From NCBI RefSeq assembly GCF_026151335.1, contig NZ_JAMQPP010000003.1: a stretch of DNA of 64,000 nucleotides; one strand, given 5' to 3'. This document shows positions 25,262-32,952 of this stretch, one piece after another (position 1 is the first letter of the stretch; every line of letters begins with the position of its first letter). Position numbers and translations under genes: made by a program. This DNA comes from Leptospira_A soteropolitanensis. Lineage in GTDB: Bacteria; Spirochaetota; Leptospiria; Leptospirales; Leptospiraceae. The notes below the pieces were generated by a model. That model was not told where the DNA came from, did not search any database, and worked only from the letters and a program-made list of their open reading frames with translations.

Positions 25262-25640
25262 TGATATTTATCTTTTGATAACCTTTTGCCTTTAAAAGAT
25301 CTGTCACAAAAACAAAGTCTTCAAAAATTGCTTTTTTATCTACTTCCAAAACGATGGAAGATTTCTCATCCTCGTTTTCTGGAATCATTTTTGGTAACGA
25401 ATCTTTCGATGTTTCTTTACCATCGAAAAAAACCATACCTAAATGATTGATTTGAATTTTGAAGGCAGGATTTTCTTCACCTATGGACTCTGTTTTAGTT
25501 CTTGGAAGATCCAATTGCAGAGTAGAGGTTGTCTCCGTAAACCGAACGGCTAACATGAGAAAAATTAATAATATAAATAATACATCGATAAGACTACTAA
25601 TATCAATCGACGAATCTGAACTTGATTTACGGAGTTTCAT
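25245..25640 (-). CDS. ExbD/TolR-type biopolymer transport protein
   Basis: A 131-residue inner-membrane protein. It has a short cytoplasmic N-terminus, one helix at about 15-38 (SSLIDVLFILLIFLMLAV) carrying the conserved channel aspartate of the ExbD/TolR family (Asp in SSLIDVLF), and a periplasmic domain. With ExbB/TolQ it forms a proton-driven motor that energises TonB or the Tol-Pal system. It overlaps the exbB stop by 4 bases. No TonB or TolA gene is nearby, so the energised partner is unknown. Confidence 0.85.
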   Translation of the reverse strand: MKLRKSSSDSSIDISSLIDVLFILLIFLMLAVRFTETTSTLQLDLPRTKTESIGEENPAFKIQINHLGMVFFDGKETSKDSLPKMIPENEDEKSSIVLEVDKKAIFEDFVFVTDLLKAKGYQKINIITQKD

Positions 25641-26101
25641 CCTTGATTTGAAAAATCCTTTACCATTAGCTCAGAAATATATCTGATTTTGTTTTCTGCA
25701 AATCGGTGAAAATACAAAGAAGGGATCGCCACAAGAAGACCCACAATTGTTGTGTTTAGCGCATCCTTAATTCCACCAGCGAGAACCTCTAAACTTACTT
25801 TCCCTTGCACCTCCATTGCACCAAAAGCAGAGTTAATTCCTATGACAGTACCTAAAAGCCCCAGAAGCATTGAAAGAGAAGCAATCGTAGGAAACCAACG
25901 GATGGTTCTTTCTAGGGGAGAAAAAAACAATTCGACTTCCGATTCCGTCGGTTCTTTCGGAAACACTTTAAAGCGAAAATCCTTGTCCTCTAATTTCCTT
26001 AAACCAAAGAAAATTCGGAAGAAAAAATAAAACGAGGTGAGAGAAAAACAAAAAAGAAGAACAAAAATCAAAATTGCGGGAATTGAAAATGTCCAATTCA
26101 T
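25637..26101 (-). CDS. ExbB/TolQ-type proton channel protein
   Basis: A 155-residue protein of the MotA/TolQ/ExbB family, using ATG 26101; an upstream in-frame TTG at 26173 would add a poorly conserved extension. Three membrane helices are visible: about 5-28, 80-104 (TIASLSMLLGLLGTVIGI) and 120-140 (ALNTTIVGLLVAIPSLYF). The family signature LLGLLGTVIGINSAF and GGIKDALNTTIVGLLVAIP are clear. It forms a channel with ExbD, encoded just downstream. Its start codon shares the bases CATG with a possible ATG of the divergent ubiE gene, so the two genes have no separate intergenic promoter space and their promoters must overlap each other's coding region. Confidence 0.83.
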   Translation of the reverse strand: MNWTFSIPAILIFVLLFCFSLTSFYFFFRIFFGLRKLEDKDFRFKVFPKEPTESEVELFFSPLERTIRWFPTIASLSMLLGLLGTVIGINSAFGAMEVQGKVSLEVLAGGIKDALNTTIVGLLVAIPSLYFHRFAENKIRYISELMVKDFSNQG

Positions 26102-26117
26102 GGATGTATCGACCTCT

Positions 26118-26843
26118 ATGAACCAATACCAACTCCCATCCCAGGAAAAGAAACCCGAATATGTAAGAACCAATTTTGATGGAATCGCGAAAGCCTATGA
26201 TCGTTTTAATGATTGGAATAGTTTTTTTCTCCATCGCAGTTGGAAAGATTGGGTAGTAAAAGAGGCCAAAAAGAGCGTTCCTGCGGCTAAATCGGCCTTA
26301 GACCTCTGTTGCGGAACAGGAGACATCACTCTTCGGCTTTCCAAGGACCAAAACCTGGAGCGAGTGGTAGGCCTTGATTTTTCGGAAAAAATGTTGTCCT
26401 TTGCCATCCACAAGATCCCAAAAGATCCAAGGGTCCAACTCCTCATTGGAGATGCAATGAACCTAAGCCAATTTGCCGATAACAGTTTTGATATTGTGAC
26501 TATGGGGTTTGGTCTGCGTAATGTTTCTGATTTAAAACAATGCCTTCTTGAGATCAAACGAGTGTTAAAGAAAGATGGAGTTTTTGTCAATTTGGATGTA
26601 GGACGCGTAAGGCCCAAATTTCTCAAATTCTTTGCAGACTTTTACTTTTTCAAAATTGTGCCAATTTTTGGGTATTTACTCTACGGAAAAGCAAATGAGA
26701 TGTTCGATTATCTTCCTCATTCATCCAAGGTTTATCCCGACCAAGAGTCCTTGGCCCAAATTTTAAAGGAATTGGGATTTCGAGAGGTTCGATTTCAAAA
26801 TTTTGTCTTTGGCAATGCAGTAGCCCATTTAGCGACAAACTGA
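26118..26843 (+). CDS. ubiE: ubiquinone/menaquinone biosynthesis C-methyltransferase
   Basis: A SAM-dependent methyltransferase of about 241 residues. Family motifs: VRTNFDGIAKAYDRFN near the N-terminus, SAM-binding LDLCCGTGDITLRL, IGDAMNLSQFADNSFDIVTMGFGLRNVSD, and the C-terminal FGNAVAHLATN region (UbiE proteins end near GIVALHxG). It methylates the quinone ring, in Leptospira presumably demethylmenaquinone. Two starts are possible (ATG 26100 or 26118); 26118 gives the usual short lead before the conserved FDGIA block. Neither has a good ribosome-binding site. Confidence 0.88.
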   Translation: MNQYQLPSQEKKPEYVRTNFDGIAKAYDRFNDWNSFFLHRSWKDWVVKEAKKSVPAAKSALDLCCGTGDITLRLSKDQNLERVVGLDFSEKMLSFAIHKIPKDPRVQLLIGDAMNLSQFADNSFDIVTMGFGLRNVSDLKQCLLEIKRVLKKDGVFVNLDVGRVRPKFLKFFADFYFFKIVPIFGYLLYGKANEMFDYLPHSSKVYPDQESLAQILKELGFREVRFQNFVFGNAVAHLATN

Positions 26844-26849
26844 AGTTAT

Positions 26850-26904
26850 ACGACATAGAGTCAGGACTTATGTCTGATTTCTTTGTCGTTTTATTCTTTT
26901 TTTT
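26850..26904 (+). terminator. putative Rho-independent terminator after ubiE
   Basis: ACGACA (26850-26855) pairs with TGTCGT (26884-26889) and TCAG with CTGA inside, with bulges. A T-rich tract ending in eight T residues follows (to 26904). Confidence 0.4.
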
Positions 26905-27021
26905 GATCCGTGTTCGTACTTTCCCCAAAAAATCCAATGGATTTCCCTAAATTTTTTCAAATACCCGTTGATTTTTTCTAACTTTTGTCGTTTAATTCCC
27001 TATACAATAGGAAATTTCAAC

Positions 27022-28767
27022 ATGAAACGATGGTTAGTTCTTTTATCAATTCCTCTCTTAATTTTGGATTGCTCCAATAAAAAGAAAGGTCTATTGCTCC
27101 TTCCCTTTTTGGGCCTAGGAGACGGTTCCACGGAGACCAAAGCAGAAGCAGCAAGCACTGGCGATGGCACATTTACTGTAGTCGGTTTAGAAACTACCGA
27201 CCCAACACAAGTGACAGCACCTGAAGGGAATACTACAGGCGATACTACAAATGGGAACCAAACCACAACCACCCCAGAAGTAGTCACCCCAGCACCCACT
27301 ACTGTGAACAATGAAACAACAGTGGTTGTTGTAGACCAAACCAATGGTGGAAATTTTAATTTTGAAACCAACGTCACTGTCCCTGTGACCGTCGTTGTTT
27401 CTAACGAGTCCGGTCCGGTAGCAAATGCACCTGTGACTGTCACAGAAACGACAACCACAGGAGAACCAAACGTTGTGGGAACAGGAACCACTGATTCCAA
27501 CGGTTCAGCAACGATTCCTGTGAGTGTTCCTCCCACAGTAACCACCGTAGAAATTAGCGTAGTGGGAGTGAATCCAACCACAGGGGAAGTGGTGGAAATT
27601 ACAGGAACGGCTCCAGTACAACAACCGGCAACTGGCAATGGAGCAGAAGGAACTGTCGTTGTGGCTCCTGTAGTCAATGTTGATACAACTAATTTTCAAC
27701 CTGTGAATGGATGTGTGCAAGCGGTTGATACAGATTGTGATGGAATTGCCAATGTTTACGATGAATTTCCAGAGGATCCAAGTCTTGCCTCCACTGCTAG
27801 ATCCGGTAGATACACGATTGCCTTCGAAGATATGTATCCTTCCGCAGGAGATGCAGATCTAAATGACCATTCTACTATTTTCACAACAGAGATGGACAAA
27901 ACTCCAACAAACAAAGTTAAGACGATTCGTGGAACTTATACTCACGTCGCTAAAGGTGCAGGATACAACCACGAATTACGACTTTCTTTAGATGTTCCAA
28001 CAAACGCAAACGTACAAGTCAGTTACGTAGACGGAAGTGGAAATCCTTGGAATGGCTGTGCGTCTGCACCTAAATATACGGCAAATGTAGCTGGTGATTG
28101 CACTGGAGGGAATTTAAACGCAGCGCAACTCAAACGAGGAATCCTTCTTCTTCCAAGTTCTGACAAAACATTATTTGGTAAAAAAAATGCTCCTAGTGCC
28201 GGAACCACTTTTACGATCAATGACTTTGTGCGTGGAGTGACTGCCAATGTTACCATTACGTTTGAAGAACCAGTGGATTTGAATGTAACTAAAAACTTAG
28301 TAGGTGGACACCTAAATTACTTCTTAGCGATCAATCAGAAGACAGATGGAGTGTTTAGACAAATCTACCGTCCAGGTTATTATAAAGATGCAAATGGTAA
28401 GGACTCCTTCTTAGATAAAAGTGGTTTTCCTTGGGCTATTGTAGTTCCGGGAGTTTTCAACCACCCAACAGAAGGGGCAGACATTCGTAAACCATCCACA
28501 TCTGGTTATATCTTCTTTAACTCTTGGATGCATTCGAATGGTGTCGCACATAAGGATTGGTATTTACATGTAGACCAAATCCCAGCACCGAACCGTCCTT
28601 CTTACGTTGTAAGGGTGAGTGACTTCTATGCAGACAATGGTTTTTCTGCTTACCTACTGAAAGCAGTTCGCAAAAATGCTTTCGAAGTGTCGGCAAGTTT
28701 GATCGTTGTGGGAGCAGCTCTTGGATTCCTAATGAAAAAGCGTTTGGAAAAACAACAAGCAGCTTAA
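27022..28767 (+). CDS. lruC: LruC-domain lipoprotein
   Basis: A 581-residue protein. The first residues from ATG 27022 (KRWLVLLSIPLLILDCSN) are a lipoprotein signal with a lipobox-like LILDC, so it should be lipid-anchored; an upstream in-frame ATG at 26968 is less likely. Residues about 40-220 are a low-complexity Thr/Val/Asn/Pro region with Ig-like repeats (PVTVTETTT, GTTDSNGSATIPV). A calcium-type DTDCDGIANVYDEFPEDP motif follows, then the LruC domain with FEDMYPSAGDADLNDH. The domain is named after a leptospiral outer-membrane lipoprotein recognised in recurrent uveitis. A hydrophobic C-terminal stretch (VSASLIVVGAALGFLM) plus basic tail resembles a sorting or anchor sequence. The exact cellular role is not established. 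Confidence 0.82.
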   Translation: MKRWLVLLSIPLLILDCSNKKKGLLLLPFLGLGDGSTETKAEAASTGDGTFTVVGLETTDPTQVTAPEGNTTGDTTNGNQTTTTPEVVTPAPTTVNNETTVVVVDQTNGGNFNFETNVTVPVTVVVSNESGPVANAPVTVTETTTTGEPNVVGTGTTDSNGSATIPVSVPPTVTTVEISVVGVNPTTGEVVEITGTAPVQQPATGNGAEGTVVVAPVVNVDTTNFQPVNGCVQAVDTDCDGIANVYDEFPEDPSLASTARSGRYTIAFEDMYPSAGDADLNDHSTIFTTEMDKTPTNKVKTIRGTYTHVAKGAGYNHELRLSLDVPTNANVQVSYVDGSGNPWNGCASAPKYTANVAGDCTGGNLNAAQLKRGILLLPSSDKTLFGKKNAPSAGTTFTINDFVRGVTANVTITFEEPVDLNVTKNLVGGHLNYFLAINQKTDGVFRQIYRPGYYKDANGKDSFLDKSGFPWAIVVPGVFNHPTEGADIRKPSTSGYIFFNSWMHSNGVAHKDWYLHVDQIPAPNRPSYVVRVSDFYADNGFSAYLLKAVRKNAFEVSASLIVVGAALGFLMKKRLEKQQAA

Positions 28768-28789
28768 ATATAAATCTAACTTTCCTAAG

Positions 28790-28829
28790 AAATCCTTCCT
28801 CTGTTCTCTAGGGGAAGGATTTTTGTTTT
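28790..28829 (+). terminator. Rho-independent terminator after lruC
   Basis: A perfect 10-bp stem, AAATCCTTCC (28790-28799) with GGAAGGATTT (28813-28822), is followed by TTGTTTT. The right arm also contains the AAGGA ribosome-binding site of the next gene, whose ATG begins at 28830. Confidence 0.75.
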
Positions 28830-30248
28830 ATGGCCTCTGTCCTTCGATTCGCAAACAACGAGTATTTTCTTTCCGGAAACTTCGAATTCGATTTAGTGTC
28901 CCAGCAAAATCCTATCCTTGTGGATCCACTCTGGAAAGGGACCAAACTCGAAGAACATTTATCTGCCTTCCCCCTCCCATTCCTTGAAACGAAAAAGTCC
29001 TTTTGCCTTGTGACTTCGGGATCCACTGGCCTCCCCAAAATGGTTGTCAAACAATGGAACGAGATCGAAGAAGAGCTGGTTTATTGGGAAAAAAAAACGG
29101 AAATCCAATCTCTTTATGAGAATATAGGCACGGTTCATGTGCAAGTGCCTCTCTGTCACCTCTACGGTTTACTTTGGGGTTACTTATTACCAAAACGGTT
29201 CGGTGTCTCTATTGATGTATCACCCTCATCAGAAAATAGAAAACTCTGGATCACTTCTGCTCCAAAATTACAATCTATTTTATCTTTAGGAAATCCACTC
29301 CCAGAATCTGCTGTTGTTTCTGGAATGAAATTCCCAGTTCCTCTGTCTCGAAGTTTGCGCGACAAGGGAGGGATCTCTGTACTCGAAATTTACGGTTCTA
29401 CCGAAACCGGGGGAATCGGTTACAGGGACCCACTCCGGCAAAATAGATTCCAAATCCTTCCCACAATCCAAACAAAATTCAAATCCGAATCTGGACCAGA
29501 GGAAACCGAATTACAAATACAAAGTCCGTTTCTTTCCCTTGAATCTTTTCTGTTGGAAAAAGAGGGTTGGACCAAACATAGTTTGTCATTAAACGCGTAT
29601 TATCCGACGGGTGATTTAGGCAATTGGTCCGAGCTGGGATGGTTTCTTTTAGGAAGAAAAGATAGAATCATTAAACACAACGGGAAACGAGTTTCTTTAG
29701 ATCGAATAGAATCTGAAATTTTGGGGCTTGCCCTACCTGGTGAATTTCTATGTGTACCGGTAAAAGACAATTTTGGATTTGGGGAAACCATCGGTCTATT
29801 TTGTACAAGTCAGTTGCCTACGTCAGAAATTTTAGAGAACTTAAGAAAGGAACTTCCGGATAGCCATGTTCCTAGAGTTGTATTACAAAAAGAATCGATT
29901 CCAAAACTTCCCAATGGGAAACCGGACTATCCAACCATCACCAAACTTTGTAACGAACATTACCGACAAATTCAAAATCAGATATCAATTTTGAAAAATC
30001 AAAAACAAATCGATTCCCATTTTAGTGTTAGGGAAATTTTAGAATCAATCCTTGGGTTAAAGCCAGAAGAAAATAAACATTTAGTTTACGATTATGGGAT
30101 GGATTCGATTCAATATACAGAACTCATCTTAAAGTTAGAAAGAAAAATAGAACACAAAATCCCAGAAGAAGACAAACAAACGAGTTACTTTGCCAGTCTC
30201 TCCGGGATCGAAGAGTATCTTAAAGAAAAACTCTACTTATTAAAGTAA
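28830..30248 (+). CDS. acyl-adenylating enzyme fused to a carrier domain
   Basis: A 472-residue protein. Residues 1-390 form a compact ANL-family adenylating domain: phosphate-binding SFCLVTSGSTGLPKMVVK near residue 60, YGSTETGG near 190, TGDLG and the hinge GRKDRIIKHNGKRVSLDRIESE, and the catalytic-lysine motif LPNGKPDY near 365. Residues about 400-472 are an acyl/peptidyl carrier domain with the phosphopantetheine serine in YGMDSIQ. It should activate a carboxylic acid with ATP and load it onto its own carrier arm. The adenylating part is short, as in the p-coumarate ligases found beside pyp genes in proteobacteria, and the neighbouring convergent gene is a PYP homologue only 8 bases away. 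Chromophore activation is therefore an attractive inference; a lipid or natural-product acid is the alternative. Confidence 0.75.
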   Translation: MASVLRFANNEYFLSGNFEFDLVSQQNPILVDPLWKGTKLEEHLSAFPLPFLETKKSFCLVTSGSTGLPKMVVKQWNEIEEELVYWEKKTEIQSLYENIGTVHVQVPLCHLYGLLWGYLLPKRFGVSIDVSPSSENRKLWITSAPKLQSILSLGNPLPESAVVSGMKFPVPLSRSLRDKGGISVLEIYGSTETGGIGYRDPLRQNRFQILPTIQTKFKSESGPEETELQIQSPFLSLESFLLEKEGWTKHSLSLNAYYPTGDLGNWSELGWFLLGRKDRIIKHNGKRVSLDRIESEILGLALPGEFLCVPVKDNFGFGETIGLFCTSQLPTSEILENLRKELPDSHVPRVVLQKESIPKLPNGKPDYPTITKLCNEHYRQIQNQISILKNQKQIDSHFSVREILESILGLKPEENKHLVYDYGMDSIQYTELILKLERKIEHKIPEEDKQTSYFASLSGIEEYLKEKLYLLK

Positions 30249-30256
30249 AAGATTCG

Positions 30257-30631
30257 TTACCTCAGTTTGACAAAAATCCAATTTGTATCTGATGATTTAT
30301 CATGATACAAATGAATAACCACATTGGTAGGTTTCATTTTATAAGTGAACACATAATTAAAGGCAATGTCTAAGTCTCCTGTGACCATTCCTTCTTTAAA
30401 TCTTCCATAAAAAATTCTGTTATTCGTACAAATTGCAACTTCAGTAAAGAAGTTTTTCCCTACAGCAGTTTGTATCGGTACATTGGCAAGTTCTGACTCG
30501 TATTTATTATACAATAGAATTTTTCCGTTATTATCAACCTTCACAATGCCAAAAGGTGCCGCATCCGCATCGGTCTGTGTCAATGTTCCAAGTTTGCCAA
30601 AAGTATTTGTGTCTATAAATTTGCTCATCAA
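30257..30631 (-). CDS. pyp: photoactive yellow protein homologue
   Basis: A 124-residue single PAS-domain protein that aligns without gaps to Halorhodospira PYP (125 residues) with numbering one lower. Key residues are kept: Tyr41 and Glu45 (PYP Tyr42, Glu46) in LLYNKYESEL, which hydrogen-bond the chromophore, and Cys68 (PYP Cys69) in EVAICTNN, which binds p-coumarate as a thioester. The framing motifs GKNFF and FYGRFKEG and the end NWIFVKLR match VGKNFF, FYGKFKEG and YWVFVKRV. Thr50 and Arg52 of PYP are Ala49 and Val51 here, so spectrum and photocycle kinetics should differ. PYP is a cytosolic blue-light sensor. It follows the coiled-coil gene by 18 bases in one unit. Two adjacent ATG codons (30631 and 30628) are possible starts. 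Confidence 0.9.
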   Translation of the reverse strand: MMSKFIDTNTFGKLGTLTQTDADAAPFGIVKVDNNGKILLYNKYESELANVPIQTAVGKNFFTEVAICTNNRIFYGRFKEGMVTGDLDIAFNYVFTYKMKPTNVVIHLYHDKSSDTNWIFVKLR

Positions 30632-30649
30632 TTTAGTTCCTAATTTTTT

Positions 30650-31054
30650 TTAAGTTTCGTATTCAGAATACATAGAATTCAATTGTTCTTCCATTCCTTG
30701 GATAAGGGCGATTACCTCTTCCATAGAATTTGTTTTGGTTTTCGAGAACAACATTTCCTTCTCTTCGTATAAGCTGGCTAGTTGGTCTTTTAATAACTCA
30801 GCTTCTGAATGATTGGACTGAATTGTTGTTCCATTGGAAAATGAATTTTCCTTTTCTGCATACAATGCTTCTACCTGAGCAATTAAATCTTTTGTCACCT
30901 CTATGAGGCTAGTAACATCTTCTGCACCACGCACTTGGTTGCGAACCAACTCATTGATCCAATAAATGACGGAGTTTTGAGATTTCGCTTTTTCCAAACG
31001 CAAACGTTCGGCCAGAGGAAAGTGTTCGTCAATTTCCCTTTTAGTAAATATCAT
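30650..31054 (-). CDS. coiled-coil protein co-transcribed with pyp
   Basis: A 134-residue soluble protein with no recognised family. Residues 40-130 are dominated by heptad-like helices rich in Glu, Leu and Lys (LIEVTKDLIAQVEALYAEKE, LLKDQLASLYEEKEMLF, ALIQGMEEQLNSMYSEYE), with two similar LYxEKExxFS segments suggesting an internal duplication. The N-terminus (KREIDEHFPLAERLRLEKAK) could be a small binding domain. It is the first gene of the unit with pyp (18-base gap) and is read divergently from a chemoreceptor gene 75 bases away. A role linking the photoreceptor to the receptor is inference from position only. Confidence 0.6.
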   Translation of the reverse strand: MIFTKREIDEHFPLAERLRLEKAKSQNSVIYWINELVRNQVRGAEDVTSLIEVTKDLIAQVEALYAEKENSFSNGTTIQSNHSEAELLKDQLASLYEEKEMLFSKTKTNSMEEVIALIQGMEEQLNSMYSEYET

Positions 31055-31129
31055 AGTCTAAAGGATTAGATCGAGGAATGTAACAATTTCTCTAGAAAAA
31101 ATTTAAAAAAAGTGCATTTCGATTAATTA
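31055..31129. promoter_or_regulatory. shared divergent promoter region of pyp unit and chemoreceptor
   Basis: Only 75 AT-rich bases separate the two divergent starts, so control of the coiled-coil/pyp unit and the chemoreceptor gene must share this space. No strong -35/-10 pair or ribosome-binding site is visible on either strand. Confidence 0.35.
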
Positions 31130-32380
31130 ATGAGAAATAATAAAATTAAACGTGAAATAGAAAACGAAAAATATGATATTTATCCGAAAATCATTCGTTT
31201 AGAAATTTACTTAGTATTAATCCTGATTGTTTTTTCGATTACAATCATATTACAATCTGGATTGATTACCTCTCCCACTTCGTTCTCCATAATTATGAGT
31301 GGTGGAATCGTTTTACTCACTGTTTTTTCCTTTTTTATACTTTATAAAAAACGTAAAATAATCAAAACGTTGGTAGGATCCAAATCCCAAACGGTAGACC
31401 CAGTACTTCTACTTTCAGGATGCGGGATCGATATTAACGATTTTTCTGATTCCCTTTTGCAACACTGTTCTTCTGTCAAAGAAAGAATGGACACAATCTC
31501 AGGACATATCTTAGATTTGAATGATAAAATTCACACTATTGGACAAGATATCAATAATGTATATAAGATTGTTTCACAACTAGCATTAGAAGAAGTGAAA
31601 CTAATGGATGCCGTTGGGAAAACATCTGAAGAAATCAATATCATGTTTGATATTGTAAACATCGTCATTGCAGAAATCCAAAGTAGAAATGAAACGATGG
31701 AGAATTTAGTATTTTTAAGTAAAGATGGTCGATTGAAAGTAGAAGATACAAATAAAACGATTAAAAAGTTTAGTGAATCCTCTGGTAGTATTTTAAAACT
31801 CATTGACCTTATCAATGGAGTTTCCAAAGAAACGAACTTACTTGCGATTAATGCTGCTATCGAAGCAACGCATTCAGGTACCGACGGGAAAGGATTTACT
31901 GTGATTGCTGATGAAATTGGAAAACTATCAACAATGACTGCCAACAATGCAAAACAAATCACAAAGATCCTCAAAGAGAACGTAAGTGATTATGGAAAAG
32001 CAGAAAAATTAGGTTCAGAATCTAGTAATGCTTTTCAGTTCATCGCAAATGAAATTCATATTGTTCACGGAACCATTGCCGAGGTCATTCAATCCATTCA
32101 AGAATTAAAATCAAGAGGGGGTGCGATCCTTTCCAAGGCAAAAACACTGGATGATGTAGCGGAAAGAGTAAGAGATACCTCAGGTGAAGTTTATGGCGAA
32201 ATCATCACGATACATACGAATTTAGAAGATATCCAAACACTTTCTGATACGATCCAAAGAGAATCTGAGGAAATTCTAGATGCCCAACAAGAAATCCTAC
32301 AACTTAGTTTTAGTATGAAAAGTAAATTAGGTGAAATTTCGAACGACACAGACGAACTTTTAGGTTTACAGAGGTCGTAA
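31130..32380 (+). CDS. methyl-accepting chemotaxis protein lacking a periplasmic sensor
   Basis: A 416-residue receptor. Two membrane helices at about residues 24-45 and 52-74 are joined by only a few residues, so there is no periplasmic ligand domain and no recognisable HAMP domain. The rest is cytoplasmic coiled coil with the signalling hairpin KETNLLAINAAIEATHSGTDGKGFTVIADEIGKL around residues 230-265. Such receptors respond to cytosolic inputs or partner proteins and signal through CheA/CheW to the flagella. The gene diverges from the coiled-coil/pyp unit, making it a candidate transducer for the photoreceptor. The hairpin has T-H-S in place of the usual A-R-A after AIEA. Confidence 0.85.
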   Translation: MRNNKIKREIENEKYDIYPKIIRLEIYLVLILIVFSITIILQSGLITSPTSFSIIMSGGIVLLTVFSFFILYKKRKIIKTLVGSKSQTVDPVLLLSGCGIDINDFSDSLLQHCSSVKERMDTISGHILDLNDKIHTIGQDINNVYKIVSQLALEEVKLMDAVGKTSEEINIMFDIVNIVIAEIQSRNETMENLVFLSKDGRLKVEDTNKTIKKFSESSGSILKLIDLINGVSKETNLLAINAAIEATHSGTDGKGFTVIADEIGKLSTMTANNAKQITKILKENVSDYGKAEKLGSESSNAFQFIANEIHIVHGTIAEVIQSIQELKSRGGAILSKAKTLDDVAERVRDTSGEVYGEIITIHTNLEDIQTLSDTIQRESEEILDAQQEILQLSFSMKSKLGEISNDTDELLGLQRS

Positions 32381-32454
32381 TTTTTTTCAATTTCATTGTT
32401 AATAGCAAGAAGAAATAGTAGACCAGTCGTTCTATATTTTTGAACCTTGTGTTT

Positions 32455-32949
32455 ATGAGACACAGAGAAATTCTCTTGGAATACAAAGTCCATCCCTTGT
32501 GGCATTTTTTAGAACAAACCTACGGGTTCGAACAAGCATTTCGCATGTTCAAACCCTATGAAGGTGCAAATATACTGCCAAAGCTCGTAGACAAAAATAC
32601 TATGGTAGTTACAATGCCTCTTATATTATCAAACACGAATTATGTGGGCACCCATTTCGGAGGATCTCTTTACTCCATGTGCGATCCCTTCTTTATGTTT
32701 TTACTGATGATGAATCTTGGAAAAGATTATATGGTTTGGGACAAAGGTGCAAAAATTGATTTTGTCAAACCCGGAGAAGGAACAGTTACCGCCACCTTCC
32801 ATATCCCCAACAGTGAGTTTGAAGATCTAAAAGAGCTTTTAAAAAAAGAGAAAAAAACCATTCGAACCTATGAAACAGAAGTTGTTGGTGAAGATGGGAA
32901 AACCGTCTCCAAAATCACCAAGGATTTATACATTCGAAGATTGGTTTAA
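32455..32949 (+). CDS. DUF4442 hotdog-fold protein, possible thioesterase
   Basis: A 164-residue protein starting at ATG 32455; an in-frame TTG at 32440 is less likely. It matches DUF4442, a hotdog-fold family related to acyl-CoA thioesterases: the helix segment NYVGTHFGGSLYSMCDPFFMF corresponds to the hotdog central helix, followed by strands KIDFVKPGEGTVTATF and TYETEVVGEDGKTV. Substrate is unknown. No signal sequence, so cytosolic. It converges on the O-antigen ligase-like gene with a 3-base gap. It may hydrolyse acyl-CoA; a link to the carrier-domain enzyme 2 kb upstream is possible but unsupported. Confidence 0.75.
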   Translation: MRHREILLEYKVHPLWHFLEQTYGFEQAFRMFKPYEGANILPKLVDKNTMVVTMPLILSNTNYVGTHFGGSLYSMCDPFFMFLLMMNLGKDYMVWDKGAKIDFVKPGEGTVTATFHIPNSEFEDLKELLKKEKKTIRTYETEVVGEDGKTVSKITKDLYIRRLV

Positions 32950-32952
32950 GTT

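Noticed and set aside
27000..27677. Minus-strand frame of 225 codons within lruC
   Set aside because: It is the Thr/Val-rich mirror of the low-complexity lruC repeats and has no start signals.
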